Shown here in pieces: positions 8,550 to 15,989 of a DNA stretch of 64,000 nucleotides. The position numbers were made by a program, and so were the translations under genes. The notes under the pieces are model-generated. The model did not search any database, was not told where the DNA came from, and saw nothing but the letters and a program-made list of their open reading frames with translations. This DNA is from Alphaproteobacteria bacterium AO1-B. Lineage in GTDB: Bacteria; Pseudomonadota; Alphaproteobacteria; Rhizobiales; Stappiaceae. Location of the stretch: positions 186,001 to 250,000 of the forward strand of contig MLAX01000006.1 in assembly GCA_001890945.1 (NCBI GenBank). Direction: 5' to 3'. Every line of letters begins with the position of its first letter. The stretch's first letter is position 1.

Positions 8550-9862
8550 CGTGTTGGTCCCATCACAGCATCCGGCAACCATGTTGCCAGTCCTGGGAAG
8601 ATGCATAACAGGATGATCGCGACGACCATACATCCCACAAAGGGCAAGGAACCCTTTAGAATGGTCTTCAGCGAGATATCCGGTGCAATGCCATTGATGA
8701 CATACAAGTTGAGGCCGACCGGCGGCGATATCAAGCCTATCTCCATGTTGATCGTCAGGACAACTGCAAACCAGATCGGATCAAATCCGGCCGTTGTGAT
8801 GATCGGCAACAGGATCGGGGCCGCCATCAGGATCACGGCAACCGGCGGCAGGAAGAAACCGGCAATCAGCAGGAAGATGTTGACTGCGCCCATCAGCACC
8901 CAGCGGTTCACATCCAAGGTGCCGATCCACTCCGCAATCGCCTGCGTGATGAACAGTGAGGACAGCATATAGGAAAACACGCCAGCCGCTGCGATGATGA
9001 ACAGGATCATCACGCTCTCCTTGGTGCTGTCGCGCAGGACAACCCAAAGATCTCCCGGGTTCCAGAGTTTGTAGATCACCATTGCGATGATCAGGCACAT
9101 CAGCGCGCCGACCGCCGCTGTTTCCGACGGCGTCGCAATGCCGCCATACATGGCATAGAGCACGCCGACGATGATCGCGAGGAAGGGCAGGACCCGAGGC
9201 AGGATCTCAAAACGCTGCTTCCAGGTGTAGCTGCCGGCACTCAGGACAGAGGCATCTCCGGAGCGCCAAGTGGAATAGAGCGACCATGCCATGAAGAGGC
9301 CGACCAGCAGAAGGCCCGGAATGACACCGGCAAGAAACAGGCGTCCAATCGAGGTTTCTGTCGCAATGCCGTACACGATCATCGTAACCGATGGCGGGAT
9401 CAGGATGCCGAGTGTTCCGCCAGCTGCGATCGACCCGGCCGCAACGCCGTCCGGATAGCCGCGCTTGCGCATTTCGGGAATGCCCATCTTGCCAATTGCC
9501 GCACACGTTGCCGGGCTGGACCCGGACATGGCGGCAAACAGCGCGCAGGCACCAAGGTTGGAGACGACCAGCCCGCCGGGGACGCGGGTGAGCCACCGTT
9601 CCAGCGCTTCATAAAGGTCGGCACCAGCGCGCGTGGACGCGATTGAAGCGCCCATGATGATAAACATCGGGATTGAGAGCAGCGCAAAGTTGTCGAGCTT
9701 GCCGAACAGGATTTCCGGCATCAGTTCCAGGGACCGCATGCCGTCGAAGATGATCAGGAACCCGGCTGAGACAATCAGAAGCCCCAGCGCGACCGAGACA
9801 CCGGAAAACAGGACGAAGATGGTGAAGAAGGCGACCAATGCGCCGAGGAGAAGCGGATCCAT
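8546..9862 (-). CDS. matM: Malonate TRAP transporter large permease
   Basis: This 438-residue DctM-family protein has about twelve membrane segments and the conserved motifs AAMSGSSPATCAAIGKMG, GGTLGILIPPS and GLISPPVGLNLYV. Placement between matQ and matA, with overlapping start and stop codons on both sides (TAATG with matQ, ATGA with matA), makes malonate the likely substrate, as in the matPQMAB operon of Sinorhizobium meliloti. Confidence 0.9.
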   Translation of the reverse strand: MDPLLLGALVAFFTIFVLFSGVSVALGLLIVSAGFLIIFDGMRSLELMPEILFGKLDNFALLSIPMFIIMGASIASTRAGADLYEALERWLTRVPGGLVVSNLGACALFAAMSGSSPATCAAIGKMGIPEMRKRGYPDGVAAGSIAAGGTLGILIPPSVTMIVYGIATETSIGRLFLAGVIPGLLLVGLFMAWSLYSTWRSGDASVLSAGSYTWKQRFEILPRVLPFLAIIVGVLYAMYGGIATPSETAAVGALMCLIIAMVIYKLWNPGDLWVVLRDSTKESVMILFIIAAAGVFSYMLSSLFITQAIAEWIGTLDVNRWVLMGAVNIFLLIAGFFLPPVAVILMAAPILLPIITTAGFDPIWFAVVLTINMEIGLISPPVGLNLYVINGIAPDISLKTILKGSLPFVGCMVVAIILLCIFPGLATWLPDAVMGPTR

Positions 9863-10410
9863 TATGCGTCCTCCAGGCCAAACGGGCGATCAACCCGGGT
9901 GATGACGGCGACCAGATCGGCAATCAGCTGCAAAAGAAGCAGGCCGAATCCAACGGGCAAGGATAGGTACGGGATCCAAAGCCGGACGCCCCACACCGTG
10001 TCTGAGCGCCAGCCGCGGTCCCAGGCAAAGTGCCAGTATTCAAAGCCATAAAACAGCATGATCCCGACAATCAGGATCGACAGCGAGAGGGTTATTAGCG
10101 CGAGGAAAAAGCGAGCCCGTGGCGGCAGGGACAGGGGCACCAGATCCACATTGACGTGGCCGCGCAACCGCTGGACATAAGGCAAGCCGACAAGCGTGGC
10201 GGCAATCACCAGATAGATGACCGCTTCCGTTTGCCAGACCGTCGATCCGTTCAACACGAACCGGACAAAAATCATCTGGCAGGTGATCGCAACGGCGGCG
10301 ACAATCATGGCTGCCGAGCACCAGCCTGCAACGGTCGAAATGCCCGCGACAGCGCGCAAAAAGGGGTTGTTACCGGCACGCGCAACGGCTGCCGAGCTGT
10401 GACCCGCCAT
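9862..10410 (-). CDS. matQ: Malonate TRAP transporter small permease
   Basis: This 182-residue DctQ-family protein has four hydrophobic segments and the loop LRGHVNVDLV typical of the small subunit. GGGAG lies 8 bases before its ATG. Its stop overlaps the start of the large permease by one base (TAATG), so both subunits are made together. It follows the matP hairpin. Confidence 0.87.
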   Translation of the reverse strand: MAGHSSAAVARAGNNPFLRAVAGISTVAGWCSAAMIVAAVAITCQMIFVRFVLNGSTVWQTEAVIYLVIAATLVGLPYVQRLRGHVNVDLVPLSLPPRARFFLALITLSLSILIVGIMLFYGFEYWHFAWDRGWRSDTVWGVRLWIPYLSLPVGFGLLLLQLIADLVAVITRVDRPFGLEDA

Positions 10411-10448
10411 GGGGAACTCCCGAAAAAAGAAAAAGGGTAGCGAGAGGC

Positions 10449-10469
10449 GGGGCGGTGTGACACCGCCCC
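10449..10469 (-). terminator. Intercistronic hairpin after matP
   Basis: GGGGCGGTGT at 10449-10458 and ACACCGCCCC at 10460-10469 are exact complements. On the minus strand the hairpin lies between matP and matQ and is followed, some 15 bases on, by a run rich in T. It mirrors the element at 2907-2927 and probably sets a higher level of binding protein than permease. Confidence 0.65.
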
Positions 10470-10479
10470 GGTCAAAGAC

Positions 10480-11466
10480 TTATTGGACCGACAAAGCCAT
10501 ATCCAGGAGCTCCTGGCCGCCCGGGGTTTGCTCGATGAAGGCCTTGTAGGAGGTCTCCTGTGCAAGGGCCCGCCAAGCGTCGAACTCTTCCTGGCTCATT
10601 TGCGCGATTTCAACGCCATTTTCTGCAAAGATATCGGCAGACGCCGCATCCTGCTTCTTGGCTTCCTCCAGATAGAACGCCTCAGCTTTTGCGGCACCTG
10701 CCTGCAGTGCGGCTTTTTGAGCATCGTTCAGGCCGTCATAGGTGGATTTGTTCATCAAGAGCGGCTGATACATGAACCAAAGAGCGAAGTCGCTGGCCGG
10801 TGTGTAGCACTTGACCTGCTCGTAGATCCGATAGCTGACGAAGGATGAGGAAGAGGTGTTCGCAGCCGTCAGAACGCCGGTCTGCATGGCGTTGTAGATT
10901 TCAGACGAAGCCATGGACGCAATGGAGGCACCGGCACCTGCCAGCATTTGTTCAAATGCCTTACCCGCTGCACGGGTCTGTTGCCCCTTCACGTGTTCCG
11001 GGGCGGTGATGCATTTGTCTTTGCCGACAAAGCCGCCAGCGAGATAGCCGTGAACCAGAACCATCACGTCGTCACCTGCCATGATCTCTTCGATCTTGCC
11101 CATGAACGGGCTTTCGTTGAGACGGGCTGCGTGATCGTGGTTCTTCACCAGACCCGGCATCAGGGTGAGGTTATAGGCGGGCTGCTGGCCGCCGGCATAG
11201 CTCAGCGGGAATACGGTCATGTCGAGCTGACCGCGGCTGAGCGGCTTGTACTGCTCGCGCGGTTTGAACAGGGACTTTGACGGGAAGATCTTGATTTCAA
11301 GATCGACGTCGGCAGCGGCGACTTCGTTGGCGACGATTTCCGCCACCTTGTGGCGCACATCGCTGGTGGACCACTGGTGCGACAGGCGCAGTTCCGTGGC
11401 ATTGGCTGCAAAAGCAGAACCGAGCAGCGCGGCAGCTGCAACGGCAGATGTCAGTTTCATGGTCAT
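10480..11466 (-). CDS. matP: Malonate TRAP transporter substrate-binding protein
   Basis: This 328-residue DctP-family periplasmic protein has a signal peptide (MTMKLTSAVAAAALLGSAF, then ANATE). GGGAGG lies about 7 bases before the ATG at 11466, which decides the start over the frame opening at 11481. It heads the minus-strand operon matP-Q-M-A-B. The malonate assignment comes from the operon, not from its own sequence. Confidence 0.85.
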   Translation of the reverse strand: MTMKLTSAVAAAALLGSAFAANATELRLSHQWSTSDVRHKVAEIVANEVAAADVDLEIKIFPSKSLFKPREQYKPLSRGQLDMTVFPLSYAGGQQPAYNLTLMPGLVKNHDHAARLNESPFMGKIEEIMAGDDVMVLVHGYLAGGFVGKDKCITAPEHVKGQQTRAAGKAFEQMLAGAGASIASMASSEIYNAMQTGVLTAANTSSSSFVSYRIYEQVKCYTPASDFALWFMYQPLLMNKSTYDGLNDAQKAALQAGAAKAEAFYLEEAKKQDAASADIFAENGVEIAQMSQEEFDAWRALAQETSYKAFIEQTPGGQELLDMALSVQ

Positions 11467-11548
11467 TGTTGTTCCTCCCAAAGAGCGTGTGACGTTTGGT
11501 CAAGCTCGGGAGGCATCCTTGCACCGAATGTATTCTCCGTCAAATTTT

Positions 11549-11558
11549 TTGTATACAA
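11549..11558. promoter_or_regulatory. MatR-type operator candidate
   Basis: TTGTATACAA is a perfect 10-base palindrome in the 139-base gap between the divergent matP and matR genes. As I recall it, the reported MatR site of Rhizobium contains TTGTATACA, nearly identical to this. The position, about 82 bases before matP and 47 before matR, suits control of both directions. Confidence 0.7.
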
Positions 11559-11605
11559 GATGGAAATTATTGCGTGCAGGGAATAGGTGTGTTTATGTCA
11601 GCGGT

Positions 11606-12262
11606 ATGGATAGGAAACGTGCAGATCTGATCGCCGACGAATTGGAGGGCCTCATTTTAGAGGGCACTTACAAAGATGGCGCGCGTTTGGATGAAGTCCA
11701 GCTCGCCGAGCGGTTTGAAGTCTCGCGCACCCCGGTCCGGGAAGCTTTGCAGCGTCTCTCTCAGTCCGGCCTTGTGGAGCAAATCCCCCGGCGTGGCGTC
11801 TTTGTGCGACAACCGGGGCCGGTCGAGCTTCTGGAGATGTTCGAGGTGATGGCCGAGTTGGAGGCCGTCTGCGCGCGTCTCGCCGCAAACCGCATCACGG
11901 ACCAGGCCTTGTCGGACCTTCATGCTGCCAACGCGCGTTGTGATGAAGCGGTCGCGGCTCAGGACACGGATGGCTATTACCTGGAAAACGAACGCTTCCA
12001 CGCCATTTTGTACCGGCAGTCCGGGAATGGATTTCTAGAGCAGGAATGCCTCCGGCTTTACCGGCGCCTTCAACCCTTCCGCCGCATGCAGCTCAGGGCA
12101 AGAGGGCGCTTGCCGCAATCCATGGCCGAGCACAAAGCTATTGTGACAGCATTGGAAAAAGGGGATGGCGAAGCCGCGGCTGCGGCCATTCGGGGGCACG
12201 TCGCGGTTCAGGGCGAGAAATTCCACCATCTCATGGCAAGTCTGAAGCACGCAGCTGAATAG
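11606..12262 (+). CDS. matR: GntR-family (FadR subfamily) regulator, probable MatR
   Basis: This 218-residue regulator has the winged helix LDEVQLAERFEVSRTPVREALQRLSQSGLVEQIPRRGVFV-type N-terminus (given here in brief: residues about 22-62) and an all-helical FCD effector domain. I chose the ATG at 11606 because the domain begins immediately after it; an in-frame extension to 11246 would run through matP and is not expected. Divergent orientation to matP and the TTGTATACAA site between them point to malonate control. Confidence 0.82.
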   Translation: MDRKRADLIADELEGLILEGTYKDGARLDEVQLAERFEVSRTPVREALQRLSQSGLVEQIPRRGVFVRQPGPVELLEMFEVMAELEAVCARLAANRITDQALSDLHAANARCDEAVAAQDTDGYYLENERFHAILYRQSGNGFLEQECLRLYRRLQPFRRMQLRARGRLPQSMAEHKAIVTALEKGDGEAAAAAIRGHVAVQGEKFHHLMASLKHAAE

Positions 12263-12286
12263 GTCACTTCAAGTCCGCAAGTGACC
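12262..12286 (+). terminator. Hairpin at the end of matR
   Basis: GGTCACTT at 12262-12269 and AAGTGACC at 12279-12286 are exact complements with a 9-base loop. The left arm begins at the last base of the matR stop codon. No T-run follows, so it may be an mRNA 3' end stabiliser instead of an intrinsic terminator. Confidence 0.45.
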
Positions 12287-12461
12287 TGCGCGGCTTCGAC
12301 CGAACACGCCTGTTGGCCCCCTCAATCTATCGCGGAGATAGTAAGGCAGGGTGGGTCACACCGATCTCCTGAAATAAAGTACTTCGTGCGCTCCCTACTT
12401 TAATGTAGATGAGTGGTCTGAAGACTGAAATGATTTGGCGTGATCTGCTAGCACCGGAAAC

Positions 12462-13448
12462 ATGAACAAAAGAGCTGAAGTTCCAATCAGAGAGGCGATG
12501 TTCGAAGAGGGCGAACAGGTAGTTTTTGAGATCTTTGTTCAGCCCGGGTTTTCGGACCTGGAACTTTCGGCGGTTACCACAGTACTGCGCACCGCAAACG
12601 ATATTCTCAACAATGACGTCTATTCCTGGAAAATCATCTCTGACGAACCAGGTCTGGTAACAAGCAGCTCAGATTTGATTGTCCGTGCCGCTCCCGCCAT
12701 CAGCGGTCAGTATTTGTGCGATTGTCTGGTTGTCATTTGCGGCCGGACCAGCAATCCGGAAGCATGGCTGGCTCGTCTGCGGGCGATGCAACAATTGCAA
12801 AGAAGGGTCATTCTCCTATCGGATGCGTCCCGCCAATATGTGAGGTCGGTCAATAACCTCGATGCGCCAACGACCGCGCACTGGCGTGACGTGTCTCTGT
12901 TGCAGGAAGTGGGCTCGTATCCGAAACTGACAGACAGTCTGGTGGAAACAAATGGCACTGTCCTGACCTGCGCCGGTCACGGTCATACTCTTGAAGCGAT
13001 GATCGGCGTCCTGGAAGGTCAATTGGACCGGCGGCAGTGTGCTGAGATCGCCAGTTTGCTTGTGCTGGATCGCGTCCGGGGGTTCTCATCGGAACAGCCC
13101 AAAGGCAGCAGTTACAGCTCCAGTTACTTTGAAAAGCGCTTGCAGAATGCCCTGCGGCTCATGGAGGCCAACATCGAACAGCCGCTGCGTCTGGCAGATG
13201 TTGCCAAGGAAGTCGGCCTGTCAACGCGTCACCTGGAGCGGTTGTTTACAGTCTACTTCAACACGACACCGTCGAAACTCTATAAGAAAATTCGCTTGAA
13301 GAAGGCGCATGCGCTCGTCGTGGACACCCATCTGCAACAGATCGAGATTGCGCTTTCTTGCGGGTTTGGCTCCGCGGGATCCTTTTCGCTCGCCTACAAG
13401 GCGGAATACGGAGAAACGCCGACGCAGCGCCGCAAAAGGATGCGATAG
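12462..13448 (+). CDS. GlxA-type AraC-family regulator
   Basis: This 328-residue protein joins an N-terminal DJ-1/PfpI (class I amidotransferase-like) domain to a C-terminal AraC double helix-turn-helix (LRLADVAKEVGLSTRHLERLF and IEIALSCGFGSAGSFSLAY). Relatives of this architecture control carnitine, glycine betaine or other amine catabolism. The catalytic-cysteine position of the amidotransferase fold lies in TCAGHGHTLEAM. The target genes are not evident: the gene is alone between the mat cluster and a convergent GST gene. The 199-base gap before it shows no clear palindrome. Confidence 0.83.
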   Translation: MNKRAEVPIREAMFEEGEQVVFEIFVQPGFSDLELSAVTTVLRTANDILNNDVYSWKIISDEPGLVTSSSDLIVRAAPAISGQYLCDCLVVICGRTSNPEAWLARLRAMQQLQRRVILLSDASRQYVRSVNNLDAPTTAHWRDVSLLQEVGSYPKLTDSLVETNGTVLTCAGHGHTLEAMIGVLEGQLDRRQCAEIASLLVLDRVRGFSSEQPKGSSYSSSYFEKRLQNALRLMEANIEQPLRLADVAKEVGLSTRHLERLFTVYFNTTPSKLYKKIRLKKAHALVVDTHLQQIEIALSCGFGSAGSFSLAYKAEYGETPTQRRKRMR

Positions 13449-13510
13449 CTTCTTTAGTGATCTGGTTAAGCTGCCGCCGTTTGAACCCGGTTTGGTTTTG
13501 TTCGGATAAA

Positions 13511-13540
13511 AAAAAGGCGGCCCGTTTGAGCCGCCTTTTT
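13511..13540. terminator. Strong bidirectional terminator
   Basis: AAAAAGGCGGC at 13511-13521 and GCCGCCTTTTT at 13530-13540 form a perfect 11-bp stem with an 8-base loop. The A-run on one side and T-run on the other serve the convergent AraC and GST genes. Confidence 0.9.
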
Positions 13541-13561
13541 GCAAATAGCCTCTAAAGCCGT

Positions 13562-14437
13562 TTATTCAGCGGCGGCCTTGGCAATCTCCAACTGCGCATC
13601 AATGTCGGAGGCATCGTGCCGTTCAGCGAGCTGACCGCTTTCGTCCCCAAAGACCCGGTTGACCATGCGACCGCGGATTGCTGCCGGACGAGCGTCAATC
13701 TTTTCAGCCCAGGCAACGAGGTTCTTGTATTCATGGACGGAGAGGAATTCCGCTGCACTGTAAAGACGGCCTAGAACCAGCCCGCCGTACCACGGCCAGA
13801 TTGCCATATCGGCGATGGAATAGTTTTCGCCCGTAATGAAGGGCCGCTCGGCGAGCGCCTTGTCCAGCACGTCCAGCTGCCGCTTGGCCTCCATGGAGAA
13901 GCGGTCGATCGGATACTGGAATTTCTCCGGCGCATAGGCGTAGAAGTGACCGAAGCCGCCGCCGAGATAGGGCGCAGAGCCCATCTGCCAAAACAGCCAG
14001 TTGAGGGTTTCTGTCCGCTCAGGGCCTTCTGCCGGCAGGAATTCACCAAATTTCTCGGCGAGGTACATCAGGATCGACGCAGATTCGAAGACGCGGGTTT
14101 TGGCAGGCGTGCTGTGATCGACCAGGGCCGGGATCTTGGAATTGGGGTTTGCGCCAACAAAACCGCTTCCAAACTGATCGCCGTCGCCAATCTTGATCAG
14201 CCAGGCGTCATATTCTGCGCCCTTATGCCCGAGGGCGAGCAGTTCCTCCAGCATCAAGGTGACCTTGACGCCGTTCGGAGTGGCAAGCGAATAGAGCTGC
14301 AAAGGATGTTTGCCAACCGGCAATTCCTTCTCATGCGTGGAACCGGAGACCGGCCGGTTGATGCTGGCGAACTGGCCGCCGCTCGGCTGCTCCCAGGTCC
14401 AGACTTTCGGCGGGGTGTAAGTGGTCGTATCGCTCAT
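13562..14437 (-). CDS. yghU: YghU-type glutathione S-transferase / disulfide reductase
   Basis: This 291-residue cytoplasmic protein matches E. coli YghU (288 residues) through most of its length. Shared stretches include KVWTWE, INRPVSGSTHEK, LPVGKHPLQLYSLATPNG and HERHDASD near the end. YghU proteins are Nu-class GSTs that bind two glutathione molecules and reduce disulfides and peroxides. The start at 14437 (MSDTTTYTPPKVW) agrees with the family, not the longer frame from 14503. The gene stands alone, convergent with the AraC-type gene. Confidence 0.9.
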   Translation of the reverse strand: MSDTTTYTPPKVWTWEQPSGGQFASINRPVSGSTHEKELPVGKHPLQLYSLATPNGVKVTLMLEELLALGHKGAEYDAWLIKIGDGDQFGSGFVGANPNSKIPALVDHSTPAKTRVFESASILMYLAEKFGEFLPAEGPERTETLNWLFWQMGSAPYLGGGFGHFYAYAPEKFQYPIDRFSMEAKRQLDVLDKALAERPFITGENYSIADMAIWPWYGGLVLGRLYSAAEFLSVHEYKNLVAWAEKIDARPAAIRGRMVNRVFGDESGQLAERHDASDIDAQLEIAKAAAE

Positions 14438-14580
14438 TTGGTCAATGTCTCCAGAACCGGATATTGGTCGATCTCGTCGCGATGAAACGGTGTGAAACAA
14501 CAAGTCATCGCATTATTACGATCAGATAGGCGCCGGCGGAGGTAATGCAACAGCATCCTTTCCAAATCCGCATATCTTTG

Positions 14581-14598
14581 GAACGTTGTGCAACGTTC
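14581..14598. promoter_or_regulatory. Perfect 18-bp palindrome
   Basis: GAACGTTGTGCAACGTTC reads the same on both strands. It lies in the 293-base gap between the divergent yghU (starts 14437) and DUF3108 (starts 14731) genes, 143 and 132 bases from the starts. It looks like a dimeric-repressor operator; the regulator is not identifiable here. Confidence 0.55.
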
Positions 14599-14730
14599 TT
14601 TGAACGATCAGGTGTATGGGAAGCGCTGGCAACATGAATGTTAGATGAACCAACTCTCCGTACTGGCGCCCAAATCATCGGGCAATCTCCTTTTCAGAAA
14701 CGATGAGGAGCCGGAACCAAGGGGAGCCCG

Positions 14731-15507
14731 ATGCACCTGAAATCACTTGCCGCAGCACTTTGCCTTGTTGCCATACCGGTCGAGGCGAGCAGCCTCTATG
14801 TGAAATACGACATCTCGCTGACGGGTTTGAAGATCGGCGAGGGCGCACTTTCCGTCGATCTTCAGGATCAATCCTACAAGATCCACGGGCAGGGCAAGAT
14901 GGCAGCCTTCGGCAATTTTGTGTCTGATGGTTCCGGCAATGTGCTCGCAACGGGTTCCGTATCCCCGCAAGGGCTGAACCCCAATTCGTTTTCGATGCAG
15001 GCCGAAGAAGATGGCAAACCGAATACTGTTTCACTCTCGATGGCGAATGGCGCTGTCACGGGAACCAAAATCCACCCAGCCCAAGACCGGATGAACGAGC
15101 GGATCAAGGTGACCGATGCACATAAGCGCGGTGTCATTGATCCTCTGACTGCGGTTTTGTTGCCAGCTCCGAAGGGCCTGCACCCGGACAGCTGTAAGCG
15201 TACTATCCCGATTTATGACGGCCGCGACCGCTACGACCTCGTGCTCGACTACAAGACAAAATATCAAAAACGCGGTGGCCGGAAGGGCTATTCCGGTGGC
15301 GTCCTCACGTGCTCTGCGCGGTATAAGGCGATTGCCGGTCACCGGCCGAACCGGAGGACCATCCGGCAATTGGAAGCCAATACCTCAATGGAGATCCACT
15401 TGGCCGAGGTGCCCGGGAAACCGTATCTTCTGCTTTACAGAGCCAGCCTGATGACACCCGTTGGGCCGCTCAACATCCAGAATGTCCGTTTCAAGAAGTT
15501 GAATTAA
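14731..15507 (+). CDS. DUF3108-like exported protein
   Basis: This 258-residue protein has a Sec signal peptide (MHLKSLAAALCLVAIPVEAS) and then SLYVKYDISLTGLKIGEG, the usual start of DUF3108 proteins. The rest is beta-rich without membrane segments. The family is periplasmic or outer-membrane associated in alphaproteobacteria and has no firm function. AGGGGAG lies just before the ATG. It is a single gene closed by a terminator. Confidence 0.75.
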   Translation: MHLKSLAAALCLVAIPVEASSLYVKYDISLTGLKIGEGALSVDLQDQSYKIHGQGKMAAFGNFVSDGSGNVLATGSVSPQGLNPNSFSMQAEEDGKPNTVSLSMANGAVTGTKIHPAQDRMNERIKVTDAHKRGVIDPLTAVLLPAPKGLHPDSCKRTIPIYDGRDRYDLVLDYKTKYQKRGGRKGYSGGVLTCSARYKAIAGHRPNRRTIRQLEANTSMEIHLAEVPGKPYLLLYRASLMTPVGPLNIQNVRFKKLN

Positions 15508-15511
15508 AGAG

Positions 15512-15536
15512 AAAGGGCCGGAAATTCCGGCCCTTT
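15512..15536. terminator. Terminator between the DUF3108 and uspA genes
   Basis: AAAGGGCCGG at 15512-15521 pairs with CCGGCCCTTT at 15527-15536 around a 5-base loop. It sits in the 50-base gap between two convergent genes. Confidence 0.85.
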
Positions 15537-15557
15537 GTTCGTGTTTCTTCCGTCAGA

Positions 15558-15989
15558 TCAGACCCTGACAACGTAGACCGAACACTTGGAGTGCCGGACG
15601 ACGCGGGCTGCGTTCGGGCCGAGCAGGAACTCACGCAGCTGTGGTTTATGGGCGCCAATCACGATCAGATCCGTGTTGGTCCGTTTGGCCAGCTCCAGGA
15701 TCTCTTCGTAGATGGAGCCCGTCGCCACGACGTGACGGATCTCCTTGTTGCGCTCTTCGCCCAAGACACTGCCGACAATGTCGGTGAGCTTTTCCTGTGT
15801 CTCGTTGACGATCTGATCCTGGAAGTTCTCATCGAAATAAGAGCTCACAAGTGTCACGCCAAAATTCGGCACCACGGTGATCACGTCGAGCTGGGCGTTG
15901 TCGAGCCGGGCGAGTTTATCTGCCGTTTGAAGAACCTCACGGTCTTCCGGATGCGTGATGTCAACGGCGCAAAGGATGGTCTTGTTCAT
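15558..15989 (-). CDS. Universal stress protein linked to the TAXI-TRAP permease
   Basis: This 143-residue UspA-domain protein starts with KTILCAVDITHPEDRE and ends SKCSVYVVRV. The nucleotide loop reads GAHKPQLREFLLGPNA; the usual G-xx-G-x9-G-S/T pattern is altered (K instead of the second G, P instead of S/T), so ATP binding is uncertain. The start overlaps the permease stop as ATGA. A UspA gene tied to a TRAP operon is known from TeaD of the Halomonas ectoine system, where it adjusts transport. Confidence 0.85.
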   Translation of the reverse strand: MNKTILCAVDITHPEDREVLQTADKLARLDNAQLDVITVVPNFGVTLVSSYFDENFQDQIVNETQEKLTDIVGSVLGEERNKEIRHVVATGSIYEEILELAKRTNTDLIVIGAHKPQLREFLLGPNAARVVRHSKCSVYVVRV

